64,000 nt of DNA from Kibdelosporangium banguiense (GTDB lineage: Bacteria; Actinomycetota; Actinomycetes; Mycobacteriales; Pseudonocardiaceae). Below, in pieces: positions 52,101 through 60,497 of this stretch. The notes below the pieces were generated by a model. It was not told where the DNA came from, did no database searches, and saw only the letters and a list, made by a program, of their open reading frames with translations. The stretch covers positions 5,717,203-5,781,202 of the forward strand of contig NZ_JAGINW010000001.1 of the NCBI RefSeq assembly GCF_017876405.1. Direction: 5' to 3'. The position numbers were made by a program, and so were the translations under genes. Positions within the stretch are counted from its first letter, which is position 1, and each line of letters starts with the position of its first letter.

Positions 52101-52645
52101 AAATCGTTGACACGATAGGAGTGCGTCGTCCCGTCACCCAGAATGAGATGCATTTCCGGGCCGGCCGAGTATCCCGCGTCCCGCAACGCGGCCGCGTACG
52201 TGGTGAGTTGCAGAACTGCGGACGGTTTGGGATGCCGGGTCAGCTTCGTGTCGTGCGGTTCGTATTCCCCGTCCTTGGTCCGGATCAGGAAATCCGCGCG
52301 GCCGTAGAACTTCCCGTCGTAGAAGACGGCCTGATAGATCACGGGCGCGCCGGACTCGATTGCCACCCGTGTCTCGGCGGCGGCCTTGACCAGCGCTTGC
52401 GGTTGCGGTGCGGGCAACTCGATCCGGATCACTCCGGCGCCGTACTTCTCCTGCAGCTTCGTCAGCGTCGCTTGCTCGTGGGCCAGTCCATGCTTGGCCA
52501 CCAACAGGTTCTGCGGTGCTTCGGGCTTCGGCGCACCCTCCACCTTGGCCGACAAGGCGTAGTCCAGCGCGCTGCGATGCCCACACTCCAGTAGATCTAC
52601 CAGGTCCGCGGGCGAGATCACGGGACCGTCCGGAGTGACGAGCAC
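49151..52645 (-). CDS. TM0106-type RecB-like Fe-S nuclease fused to SF1 helicase
   Basis: 1164 aa. Residues 1-230 are a RecB-family nuclease: GRAD (Asp118), D-T-K (Asp132, Lys134) and QLTTY (146-150), with Cys21 and Cys215-x2-Cys218-x5-Cys224 placed as in Cas4/AddB/Dna2 [4Fe-4S] nucleases. Residues 310-510 are an RNase H-like exonuclease (FFDMEGDP, Asp326/Glu328; late Asp in YNEYDC). Residues 755-1140 are a UPF1/Dna2-type helicase with Walker A GPPGAGKT (777-784), DEAGQF (890-895), GDPQQLP, DRFQGQE and LNVALSRA. It probably processes DNA ends in repair or defence. It stands alone. Confidence 0.9.
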   Translation of the reverse strand: MLVTPDGPVISPADLVDLLECGHRSALDYALSAKVEGAPKPEAPQNLLVAKHGLAHEQATLTKLQEKYGAGVIRIELPAPQPQALVKAAAETRVAIESGAPVIYQAVFYDGKFYGRADFLIRTKDGEYEPHDTKLTRHPKPSAVLQLTTYAAALRDAGYSAGPEMHLILGDGTTHSYRVNDFLPLVTHLRVRLQEQLAEPAKLPPRLWADERPACVTCKFGQHCASGREASRDLSLVANIRTDQRRKLVAAGMSTIDHLANATAADRPGTMSVATFNGLRAQATIQVIQDDSRTAEDPVGKVAYEVLSDSALAALPEPSPGDVFFDMEGDPFALAGTGLEYLFGAVTVAEGKEEFQPFWAHSRAQEKRAFEDFVDFALERTITHPGAHIYHYAPYEVNALKKLAALHGTREDAVDTLLRAGSLVDLYAVVRKGLRVSQRSYSIKYLEPLYMPDKRAGDVVNAVSSIEAYEEYLTLLAADDVGEAEAVLDGIKDYNEYDCVSTHRLYRFLLQVRAEAGIEPHQPDVSEMDVLIDETAEAEAAQRRAERAARIAAVVEPLLDGLPDDPADATEDELARGLLAASVGYHRRETNPAWWDFFRQVGAPLSDLESDTACTVPVSVKAEQWAMPSGRVRNAKRLLHARCDPDRPHPFGPNDQVRMLYSGSPVNWTRNAKIVSETADTLTVEESAKPDEITSDLPIAVLPGDPVKPQPKDEAVYSLAEGSIEILPMLPAHPGIDLLRRLPPQTRHGSLPQGEDLVATVISAVDALDGSTLAVQGPPGAGKTYLAGRLIVHLIGKGKSVAVTSNSHKAVENVLSSAVAAGRELGVVIPCAKRAKGTPAKDCEWDQPKDNPSLVRWRADQGGGYLVGGTAWTFANAAMRDEKFDVLIIDEAGQFALADALAVSTCTRNLVLLGDPQQLPQVVQGTHPAGADASALGHLLGDADVIPPHLGYFMDQTRRMHPDVCDPVSRLSYSGLLHAHPTAAERRVEGIDPGLYVQYVDHSHNITSSPEEADAVVAAVRSLIGRKWINGSHAQALSDSDILVVAPYNLQVRIVRRALDEAGFAETRVGTVDRFQGQEAPVVLVTMTSSSAVDLPRGLDFLLSRNRLNVALSRAQALALLVCSPRLVQADIRDVEQMRLVSGMIGLQAGARSWPVAGQSTGLS

Positions 52646-52705
52646 GCCAGGCAGTATTACCGCAAACCCGTCCCGAACCGGGGACCCCGGCCCCGGCGAG
52701 TCGCT

Positions 52706-55700
52706 TCAGGAGGGTTTGGCGGTCGAAACGACACCGTTCTTGCCTGCGCCCAGGATCGGCGGATCGAGCTGGGGACGGCCGAGCAGGTAGCCCTGGGCCT
52801 GGTCGCAGCCGAGTTCCTGGAGCATCGTGAACTGGGAGACGTCCTCGACGCCCTCGGCGATCGTGGTGAGGCCGAGGGCCTGGCCGAGGCGGATCACGGC
52901 GGTGACGATCTCGCGGTCGGACGGGTCGGTGGACAGACCCGCGACGAACGAACGGTCGACCTTGATGATGCTGACCGGCAGCCGTTTGAGGTAGCTCAGC
53001 GACGAGTAGCCGGTGCCGAAGTCGTCGATGCCCAGGCCGACGCCCATTTCACGGAGTTCTTCCAGTTGCCGCAGCGTCGAGGTGTCGGCGTCCATCAACA
53101 CCGTCTCGGTGAGTTCCAGGGCCAGCGCGGTCGGCTCCAGGTTCGCACCGTCCAGGGCCCGGGCCACGGTCCGGGCGAGGTCGGGCTGGGTGGCCTGACG
53201 TGCGGAAAGGTTGACCGCGGCACGGAAATCAGCCGGTACGAGGCCGTCCGCACGCCATTCGGCGAGCTGACGGCACGCCTCCTCCAGAACGTACGTCCCG
53301 ATCGGCACGATCAGGCCGCTGTCCTCGGCGACCTGGATGAACGCCGCAGGCGGCAGCAGACCGCGGCCGGGGTCGTCGAGCCTGACCAGGGACTCCACGG
53401 CGACCGCACGGCCGGTGCCCAGTTCGATCACGGGCTGGAAATGCAGGACGAACCGGTTGTCCCGTAAGGCCTGCCGTAGCCTCGACGCGATAGCGACCCG
53501 GTCGACGGCGCGGGCACGGCGGGTCTCGTCGAAGATCTCCCAGCGGTTCTTGCCCTGCGTTTTGGCACCGTACATCGCGGCGTCGGCGTTACGCAGCATG
53601 TCCTCGGGGGTGAGGGCTTCGCCGTCGGACAACGAGATGCCCAGGCTGGCCGTGACTTCGACCTCGTAGCCGCCGACGGTGACGGGCTTTGCCACGGCCG
53701 AGGTGAGTCGCTCGGAGATCTCCACGGCGTTCTGTTCGTTCTGCAGGTCCGAGCAGAGCACGACGAACTCGTCGCCGCCGAGCCGCGCGACGGTGTCCGC
53801 GGGCCTGACCTGCTGGCTGATCCGGCGCGCCATCTCACGCAACACGTGATCGCCCACGTCGTGTCCGAGGCTGTCGTTGATGTCCTTGAAGCCGTCGAGG
53901 TCGATGAAGACGACGGCCGTCAGCGATGGGTGCCTGTCCGCGCGAGCGAGCACCTGCTTGAGACGGTCCATCAGCAACGCACGGTTAGGCAACCCGGTGA
54001 GGGAGTCGTGTAGCGCCTGATGAACCAGCCGTGCCTCCGCGGCACGCCGTTCGGTGATGTCCTCGATCTGCGTGACGAGGTACAGCGGCCCCTTGTCGGA
54101 CCGCACGACGCACACGGTCACCTGGCCCCAGACGATGTGCCCATCAGCGTGGTAGTAGCGCTTCACGCCGTGGAACGGTTCGTCGCTGCCTGCCATCATC
54201 GCGGCAACTGCCACACCGCCCACGGCGAAGTCGTCGGGATGCGTGACGTCCTGCACGCTCATGTCGAGCAGTTCCTGCTTCGTGCGCCCGAGCATCTTGC
54301 ATAACGCCGGATTGACCTGTATGAACCGGGCGCCCTTGGCGACCAGGCACATGCCGATCGACGCGTGCTCGAACGCCTGCCGGAACCGTTCCTGCGCGTC
54401 CTGCAGGTCACGCTCGGCCGCGCGTTTCGCGGTCACGTCGATGCCGGTCGCGATGACGTGCGTGACCTCGTCCTCGTCGTTCACGAGGCCCGCGTTCGAC
54501 CACTCCACGCAGATCTCGGCGCCGTCCTGCCGGACCCACGTGTACTCGAACTGCTCCGGGAAGCTCGACGGCTTCAGGCTCCGGTAGTAGGCCTCGGCCG
54601 GCCCGCGTTCGTACTCCGGCAGGAACACCTCCCAGAATGTCCGGCCGGCGACCTGGTCGAACGTGTATCCGGTCGTGGTCTCGCAGGTCTTGTTGAACCG
54701 GACGATCCGGCCCTCCCGGTCGAACACGATCACCAGGCTGCCCGCGACGTTCACGATCGCGTCGATGAAGTCGTGCTCGGCCTGCAGCTGCTGCGCGGAC
54801 CGTTGCTGATCCTCGACCATGTCCTGCAGCCGTTGCGCCATGCCGTTGAACGCCGTCGCCATGTCGCCGATCTCGTCGCGGCTACGCACCTGTACGCGTT
54901 CCGCCAAGTTGCCGCCCGCGAGTCGTGTTGCACCACGCGCGACGGCACCGACGTCGCCGCTCATCCGTCGCGCAAGCCAGATCGTCAGCAGCATGGTGAT
55001 GATGAACGCGACGAGCACCATGGACAGCGCGAGCGTGCGGTCCCCGATGTCACTGCTCTGGCGCAGCTGCAGCAGCCGGCCTTCCTGCTCGAATATGGCT
55101 GTCCACAGTGATGTCATCGCGTTGGACGCGTTCTCGACCGAACGCTTGTAGTCCGCGCGGTTTAGACGGACCGTGCCGGACTCCACGAAATCGCGTGTGG
55201 TCGTGGTCGCGAGGTCCGTGACGGCCATGTACGCAGCCCGTAACTGTGGCGCGAGTGCCTCACGAACGGAATGCGTCTCGGGGCTGTCACCGATCGCGCG
55301 GAACGTCGTGAACAGGTTGTCCTGGATGACGTCCGCGTGCCGGACGAGCATCCGCACGTCACCGGCGATCTTGGTGCGGTCCGGCAACGTGATGTCGCCG
55401 CCGGCGAGCAGGGTGTCGACGTCGTCACCGAGGCGGTTGACCCGGTCGACCAGTTCGGGCGCACACACGATCATGGCGTCGGCCAGGTGATACGTGCCCA
55501 GCTCGGAGTCCAGGACGAGGTTCGACGACGCGCCGACGTAGGTGATCAACGTCCGGACGTCGCTGATCAGCAGCGTGTGGGCGGCATCCGTGCCGACCGG
55601 GGCGCGTGGGCTGACCTTCCACGCGTGCCAGTTACCGGCCTGTGTGGACGGCATCGCGCCTACGCTCAGATCGGGCGCGGTCGTCCGCAGGTCGGCGCCG

Positions 55701-56095
55701 AGACGACTGTCCACCTCGATCAGTTCGGCGTAGTGCGCGTCGATCTTCTCCTGTAACGCCAGCAGGTCCCCGGCCGGGCGGGTACCGTCCCGCACCTGCT
55801 CGAACTCCGTTTTGTGCCTGGCCAGTTCGGGCAGTAGCGCGCCGAGCGGGCGCAGGTATTCCAGGCCGCGTTGTTCGTTGCCGGTGAACTCGATCCGGCG
55901 GGAACTCGCGTCCAGCAACAGATATGTGGCGCCCGCCAACGGCACCGTGAACGCGAGACCGATTATCGCGAGCTTGTGCCAGATACGGGACCGCTTGCCA
56001 TAGCGACCTCGGTGCGCGCGCAGGACGCCTACCTCCGTGCCCGGTTGTGGTGTGCAGCGATCAGTATGGGTGACGAGGACGCGGCATACGACCAC
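52706..56095 (-). CDS. Membrane sensor diguanylate cyclase/phosphodiesterase (HAMP-PAS-PAS-GGDEF-EAL)
   Basis: 1129 aa. Helix 1 (about 41-62) and helix 2 (about 360-382) enclose a large extracytoplasmic helical sensor; then HAMP, two PAS domains (VFDREGRIVRFNKTCE; FIQVNPALCKMLGRT), GGDEF with intact RLGGDEFVVL, and EAL with ESL (AVESLVRL), ELTET, DDFGTGYSSL and KVDRSFV. Active-site residues of both domains are largely intact, so it may make and degrade c-di-GMP, which in actinomycetes controls development through BldD. The GTG at 56095 is the only start I find upstream of the first helix. Confidence 0.9.
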   Translation of the reverse strand: MVVCRVLVTHTDRCTPQPGTEVGVLRAHRGRYGKRSRIWHKLAIIGLAFTVPLAGATYLLLDASSRRIEFTGNEQRGLEYLRPLGALLPELARHKTEFEQVRDGTRPAGDLLALQEKIDAHYAELIEVDSRLGADLRTTAPDLSVGAMPSTQAGNWHAWKVSPRAPVGTDAAHTLLISDVRTLITYVGASSNLVLDSELGTYHLADAMIVCAPELVDRVNRLGDDVDTLLAGGDITLPDRTKIAGDVRMLVRHADVIQDNLFTTFRAIGDSPETHSVREALAPQLRAAYMAVTDLATTTTRDFVESGTVRLNRADYKRSVENASNAMTSLWTAIFEQEGRLLQLRQSSDIGDRTLALSMVLVAFIITMLLTIWLARRMSGDVGAVARGATRLAGGNLAERVQVRSRDEIGDMATAFNGMAQRLQDMVEDQQRSAQQLQAEHDFIDAIVNVAGSLVIVFDREGRIVRFNKTCETTTGYTFDQVAGRTFWEVFLPEYERGPAEAYYRSLKPSSFPEQFEYTWVRQDGAEICVEWSNAGLVNDEDEVTHVIATGIDVTAKRAAERDLQDAQERFRQAFEHASIGMCLVAKGARFIQVNPALCKMLGRTKQELLDMSVQDVTHPDDFAVGGVAVAAMMAGSDEPFHGVKRYYHADGHIVWGQVTVCVVRSDKGPLYLVTQIEDITERRAAEARLVHQALHDSLTGLPNRALLMDRLKQVLARADRHPSLTAVVFIDLDGFKDINDSLGHDVGDHVLREMARRISQQVRPADTVARLGGDEFVVLCSDLQNEQNAVEISERLTSAVAKPVTVGGYEVEVTASLGISLSDGEALTPEDMLRNADAAMYGAKTQGKNRWEIFDETRRARAVDRVAIASRLRQALRDNRFVLHFQPVIELGTGRAVAVESLVRLDDPGRGLLPPAAFIQVAEDSGLIVPIGTYVLEEACRQLAEWRADGLVPADFRAAVNLSARQATQPDLARTVARALDGANLEPTALALELTETVLMDADTSTLRQLEELREMGVGLGIDDFGTGYSSLSYLKRLPVSIIKVDRSFVAGLSTDPSDREIVTAVIRLGQALGLTTIAEGVEDVSQFTMLQELGCDQAQGYLLGRPQLDPPILGAGKNGVVSTAKPS

Positions 56096-56285
56096 AACCT
56101 CGGATTTGATGTCCTTTTCTTGACAACGGACGTCCTATGATGGACTCGTCATTACTCCGAAAGAGTTACATGAAGAGCCTGACCTGGTAGTTCACCTCGC
56201 GCTGCGGACTGGTGAAAAGGTATGCAACACGTCCCGATTCACGGCGATATAGGACTGCCGGAAAACGTTGGCGGGGGAGGCCCTG

Positions 56286-58475
56286 ATGGATCCATGCATC
56301 ACTGAGGTGATGGCGTACGGCGACGAACCGCGCCCCGGTCCGTCCGAAGATGACACACATTTGCGGTGGTCACCGGCTATGGCCGACCGTATGGCCAAGA
56401 CCGAGCCGGACAAATATGCGGACTATCTGCGGCGCTCATGCGACCTGACGATGCGTGGCGGTACGACAAGCGGTGTCATCTATCCGTTGGCGGTCTGTGC
56501 GCTCGCTGAGCACTACATGTTCAGGTCCGTGGGTGGAGCGTCCGCGGGTGCGATTGGTGCGTCGGCGACGGCAGCCGCGGAGTACGGCCGGTACGCGGAA
56601 CCCGTCGGGCCTATTGAAGGGGACAAGGTACGGCCCGGGTTCGCTGGGTTGGCGGGGTTGGTCATCTGGCTGGTGTCCGGCAAGGGGGACGCGCGCTGGC
56701 GTATGCCGCAGCTGTTTCAGCCGAAGGCGAGTCTGCACAAGCTTTTCCGGTTGATCGCGGCGCTCATGCAGGGGAAGGCGACGACCGGGCGGGTGCGTTT
56801 CACGTCAGTGCTTGTGGCCGTCGTGACCGCTGTGAAGCCGTTGGCAACCGTGACGCTGTTCCTGTCGCTGGCGTTGTGGTTGCTTGGGCCTTACTCGCTG
56901 CGGTGGGTGTTGCCGCCGGACGCGTGGGACGGTACACACTGGATAGTCGCGGCCGTGCTCGCGGCGGTCGCCCTGGTGGCCGCGGTGTGGACAGTCAAGG
57001 CGGTCGCGCCTCGGTTCGGCAGGATCACCTTTGTCCTGCTGATCCCCTTGGTGCTCGGGCTTTCCGGTTTGTTCCTCTACCGCTTGGATCTGTCGGCCTG
57101 GCTGGTGGGTGGCACGGTCGTGGTCACGGCCTGGCTGGTGCTGACCTTCGCGGTCGTAGCCGCCTTCGCGTTGATCTACGGTACGGCGTGCTGGCCGGTG
57201 ATCATGAACTACCGCAAACACCGTTTCGGGCTGATACCAGGGGCCGAGGCCTACACCCCCAACGCACTGGACCGGTGGTCGGGGATGGCGAAGTCCACCG
57301 GCGTGCCGCCGCTGGCGACCTGGCTGGCCGACCGGATCGACGACCTGGCCGGGATCGACCACTCGCGTGCGTTGACGTTCGGCGACCTGTGGCACGGCCC
57401 CGGCCGGCCACGTGGTGGGTCCTTTGTGGAGGGCGGCGAGCGGGTGATCAACCTGGCGCTGATGACCACGGATCTGTCGGGAAGCCGGCCGTACCAGCTG
57501 CCGTTCCAGCCGGATGACCGCTGGCAGTTCTGCCCGGAGTGCCTCAAAGGCGTGGTGCCGGACCGGATCATCAAGCAGATGTGTGTGTCGGTGGTCGACG
57601 ACGCGTCCTGCCGTGACCACAAGGTTTCCCTGCAGTGGCTGCCCGAACCGGCGGACATGCCGGTGGTGATGGCCGCGCGGATGAGCCTGCCGTTGCCCGC
57701 GTTGATCTGCCCGGTGCCGCTGTTCAAGGACGGCAGACCGCACTGGTTCTCAGACGGCGGTATTACCAGCAACTTCCCGATCCACTTCTTCGACTCACTG
57801 CTGCCACGCTGGCCCACCTTCGGGCTGAGCCTCTCCTCGGAAGATACAAAGATCAGGAAAGACCAGGAGGTGATCCTGCCCGACCAGGACGCCAGCACGG
57901 CCCAGCAGCCGTACACCGAGGTCGGCCCGTCGGTGCTGAGCTTCTTCGGCCGGATTCTGAACACATTCATGGACTGGCGCGACACAATGCAGTCCGCTCT
58001 GCCCGGATTCCGTGGACGCATCGCGACAATCCAGCAAGGCCCAGGCGAAGGCGGCACAAACCTGTTCATGCAACCCGAAGTCATCGCACGCCTGGCGCTA
58101 CGAGGCCGCGACGCCGGAACCATGCTGAAGGAACGCTTCACAGCCCAGTTCCCAGACGAAGCCGAAGGCTTCACAAGGACAGACAGGTACCGCTGGATAC
58201 GAATGAGGCTCGCATTGCGCGAGTACCGCGAGGTCGCCTTCCAAGCGGAAGCAAGGTCCTTGCTGTACAAGGAACGCGCCGCACGCTACCCAATCCCCGC
58301 GGAGATGAGCGCCTGGTTCCACGGTCCCCACAAGCCCCCCATGCCGGAGCCCTACACCCAAAAAATCGATGGCACCTTCGACCACATGATCTCCTTGGCC
58401 GGCAACGAACTGGCCGAAGAGTTCGACGGAACCTCCCCGGTGAACCCAGTCCTGCGACTCACACCCCTTGAATAG
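56286..58475 (+). CDS. Patatin-like phospholipase with internal membrane domain
   Basis: 729 aa. Patatin signatures are at both ends of the fold: RGGTTSG (57-63, oxyanion loop), nucleophile Ser86 in GGASAGA, and catalytic Asp490 in SDGGITSNFP. Between them lie four strongly hydrophobic segments (about 174-202, 220-240, 247-264, 271-303) that split the hydrolase into two halves, making an integral-membrane lipase. A Cys-x2-Cys (FCPECLKG) follows near residue 416. I chose ATG 56286 because GGGGGAGG precedes it by 5 nt; another in-frame start lies at 56268. The 3' third uses more A-ending codons than the 5' part. Confidence 0.85.
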   Translation: MDPCITEVMAYGDEPRPGPSEDDTHLRWSPAMADRMAKTEPDKYADYLRRSCDLTMRGGTTSGVIYPLAVCALAEHYMFRSVGGASAGAIGASATAAAEYGRYAEPVGPIEGDKVRPGFAGLAGLVIWLVSGKGDARWRMPQLFQPKASLHKLFRLIAALMQGKATTGRVRFTSVLVAVVTAVKPLATVTLFLSLALWLLGPYSLRWVLPPDAWDGTHWIVAAVLAAVALVAAVWTVKAVAPRFGRITFVLLIPLVLGLSGLFLYRLDLSAWLVGGTVVVTAWLVLTFAVVAAFALIYGTACWPVIMNYRKHRFGLIPGAEAYTPNALDRWSGMAKSTGVPPLATWLADRIDDLAGIDHSRALTFGDLWHGPGRPRGGSFVEGGERVINLALMTTDLSGSRPYQLPFQPDDRWQFCPECLKGVVPDRIIKQMCVSVVDDASCRDHKVSLQWLPEPADMPVVMAARMSLPLPALICPVPLFKDGRPHWFSDGGITSNFPIHFFDSLLPRWPTFGLSLSSEDTKIRKDQEVILPDQDASTAQQPYTEVGPSVLSFFGRILNTFMDWRDTMQSALPGFRGRIATIQQGPGEGGTNLFMQPEVIARLALRGRDAGTMLKERFTAQFPDEAEGFTRTDRYRWIRMRLALREYREVAFQAEARSLLYKERAARYPIPAEMSAWFHGPHKPPMPEPYTQKIDGTFDHMISLAGNELAEEFDGTSPVNPVLRLTPLE

Positions 58476-58643
58476 CCCGGAAATCCCAGTCTTGTGGGTC
58501 CCGGCTGTCAAGATAGCGACTCTGGGTGAGTATCAGGGGAGTCATCGTGACAGAACCGAGCGATGTGAGTCGGGAATGAAGCTGCGGGGGCTGCGCGTTG
58601 ACCATCGCCGTTGGAGGTTCTGACCCCGGGAGAAAGCAGGCCC

Positions 58644-59645
58644 ATGATGTCCTCGCCGACCACGATGCGTGCTGTCCGGCTCTCGGCCCCTGGTCCTGTG
58701 GCCAACTTGCGGCTGACCACGCTTCCACTTCCGCCTGAGCGGGACGGCTGGGTGCGCATCCGGGTCGAGGCGTTCGGCCTCAATCGCTCCGAGCTGAAGC
58801 TTCGGCTGGGTCTGAGTGAGGGGGTGAGTTTTCCCCGGGTGCCTGGTATCGAGGCGGCCGGCACTGTCGACGCGGCCCCGGTGGCCAGTGGGCTGGCTGT
58901 CGGGCAGAAGGTTGTCGCGATGATGGGGGACATGGGGCGCACCTACGACGGTGGCTACGCCGAGTACACGTCGGTGCCGCTGTCGCAGGTCATTCCCGTT
59001 GACACCGACCTGCCCTGGGAGGTGCTGGGTGCCCTGCCGGAGATGGTGCAGACCGCCTATGGCTCACTCACCGTCGGTTTGGACCTGAGGCCTGATCAGT
59101 CCGTGCTGATCCGCGGCGGAACCTCCTCTGTGGGCCTGGCCGCCGCCGCGCTCGCCATATGGCGTGGTGCCACGGTGCTGTCCACCACCCGGAGGCACGA
59201 CCGTCTCACGTTGCTGAAGGAGCACGGCGTCCATCACCCCCTGCTCGATACCGGCGAGGTCGCGCCCGCCGTACGCGAGCTGTACCCGGACGGTGTCGAC
59301 GCCGCCCTTGATCTCGTCGGCACGCCGACGCTGCAGGACACGCTACGCGCGGTGCGCGTGCACGGTACGGGCTGTTTTGGCGGCAGCCTCTCAAACCAGT
59401 GGACGGTGCGGGACTTCTCTCCGAACGAGTACCTGCCGAGGGGTGTGCGCCTGGCGGGCTACTTCGGCGACGCCGCCGACCTGCCTCGGGAGGCTTTCCA
59501 GGAGATCCTCGACGCGGTCGCCGCCGGCCGGCTGGCCTTTCCGGTGGACCGTGTCTACGAGGGCTTGGAGCAGGTGCCGCAGGCCCACGACGACATGGAG
59601 CACGACCGCGCCACCGGCAAGCTCGTCGTCCGTGTCCGGCATTAG
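58644..59645 (+). CDS. Zinc-type (quinone oxidoreductase-like) alcohol dehydrogenase
   Basis: 333 aa, medium-chain dehydrogenase/reductase. The N-terminal GroES-like domain has VEAFGLNRSELKLRLG and PGIEAAGTV; the NADPH-binding domain has LIRGGTSSVGLAAAALA (GxxxxG). Structural and catalytic zinc ligands are missing, as in quinone oxidoreductases. The start ATGATG at 58644/58647 is ambiguous; GGGAGAAAGCAGG lies upstream. Stand-alone gene. The downstream MocR remnant is convergent. Confidence 0.85.
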   Translation: MMSSPTTMRAVRLSAPGPVANLRLTTLPLPPERDGWVRIRVEAFGLNRSELKLRLGLSEGVSFPRVPGIEAAGTVDAAPVASGLAVGQKVVAMMGDMGRTYDGGYAEYTSVPLSQVIPVDTDLPWEVLGALPEMVQTAYGSLTVGLDLRPDQSVLIRGGTSSVGLAAAALAIWRGATVLSTTRRHDRLTLLKEHGVHHPLLDTGEVAPAVRELYPDGVDAALDLVGTPTLQDTLRAVRVHGTGCFGGSLSNQWTVRDFSPNEYLPRGVRLAGYFGDAADLPREAFQEILDAVAAGRLAFPVDRVYEGLEQVPQAHDDMEHDRATGKLVVRVRH

Positions 59646-59650
59646 CACCT

Positions 59651-60040
59651 TCAGGCCAGTGCGGCTGGTGGTGTGTCCGCTCTGCGTCCGGCTTGGACAA
59701 CTGCCGATGCCGAAGCGATGCCTTTGATTCCTGCTGTCATGGCTTCCGCATCGTGTGAGTAGGGCAGGCGCACGAACCGTTCGAAGGCGCCGCCGATCCC
59801 GAAGCGCGGGCCCGCGGCCAGCGATACGCCGAACTGTGGTGCTACCGCTGCCAATGCTGAGCTGACGGGGGCAGGGAGTTGGGCCCACACGGAGAGGCCG
59901 CCCATTGATGGGCCGACAGTCCAGCCAGGCAGGTGCGTGGCGACCAGCGACAGCAACAGGTCACGGCGCTGCCTGAGGCCGGTCAGCCAGGCGGGCAGGA
60001 TTTCGTCGATTTCACCCAGCATCTCGCTGCACACCGGCAT
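59651..60040 (-). pseudogene. C-terminal remnant of a MocR (GntR-aminotransferase) regulator
   Basis: The minus strand encodes the end of the aminotransferase-like domain: LPAWLTGLRQRRDLLLSLV, then HLPGWTVGPSMGGLSVW, APVSSALAAVAPQFGVSLA, GPRFGIGGAFERFVRLPYS and a closing helix. The winged helix and the PLP-binding core are missing. The homology ends where the YczE remnant on the other strand begins. A frame remains open on to 60199 but only antisense to yczE. Confidence 0.75.
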
Positions 60041-60497
60041 GACCTTCGGCTGGGCGACGAACCTGACCTCGATCGTCGTCCTGCTGTGCTGGATTCCACT
60101 GAGGGAACTACCGGGACTCGGGACTTTCCTGAATGTTCTCCTGATCGGCACATCCGCGGATCTGGCAGCGCTTTTCCTGCACCCGCCAGGCACTTTCACC
60201 CAGCAGTTGCTTTTCTACTGCATCGGACTGGTGATGCTGACCTTCTCCGATGCCGTCTACTTGGGAGCGCGGTTCGGGGCCGGGCCTCGGGACGGCTTGA
60301 TGACCGGCGCAGTGCGTGTCTCGGGCAAGCCCGTTTGGATGGTGCGCACCGTGATCGAAGTGATCGTGCTGACCATCGGCTGGATTCTGGGTGGCGTTGT
60401 CGGATTCGGCACCTTGCTGATCGCGTTGGCGATGGGGCCACTGGTGCAGCAGTTCCAGAGGTTCACGACAGTGAGGCTCAAGGGCGACGAGATTTGA
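60027..60497 (+). pseudogene. 5'-truncated YczE-family membrane protein gene
   Basis: The plus strand encodes GMTFGWATNLTSIVVLLCWI, PLRELPGLGTFLNVLLIGTS, GPRDGLMTGAVRVSGKPVWM and GWILGGVVGFGTLLIALAMG, the conserved part of YczE/YitT-like membrane proteins from about the second helix onward. The first helix and start are gone; an in-frame GTG at 59937 lies antisense to the MocR remnant. YczE genes are normally divergent from a MocR (YczR) gene, so one deletion seems to have removed both 5' ends. Residual expression is possible but unlikely. Confidence 0.7.
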
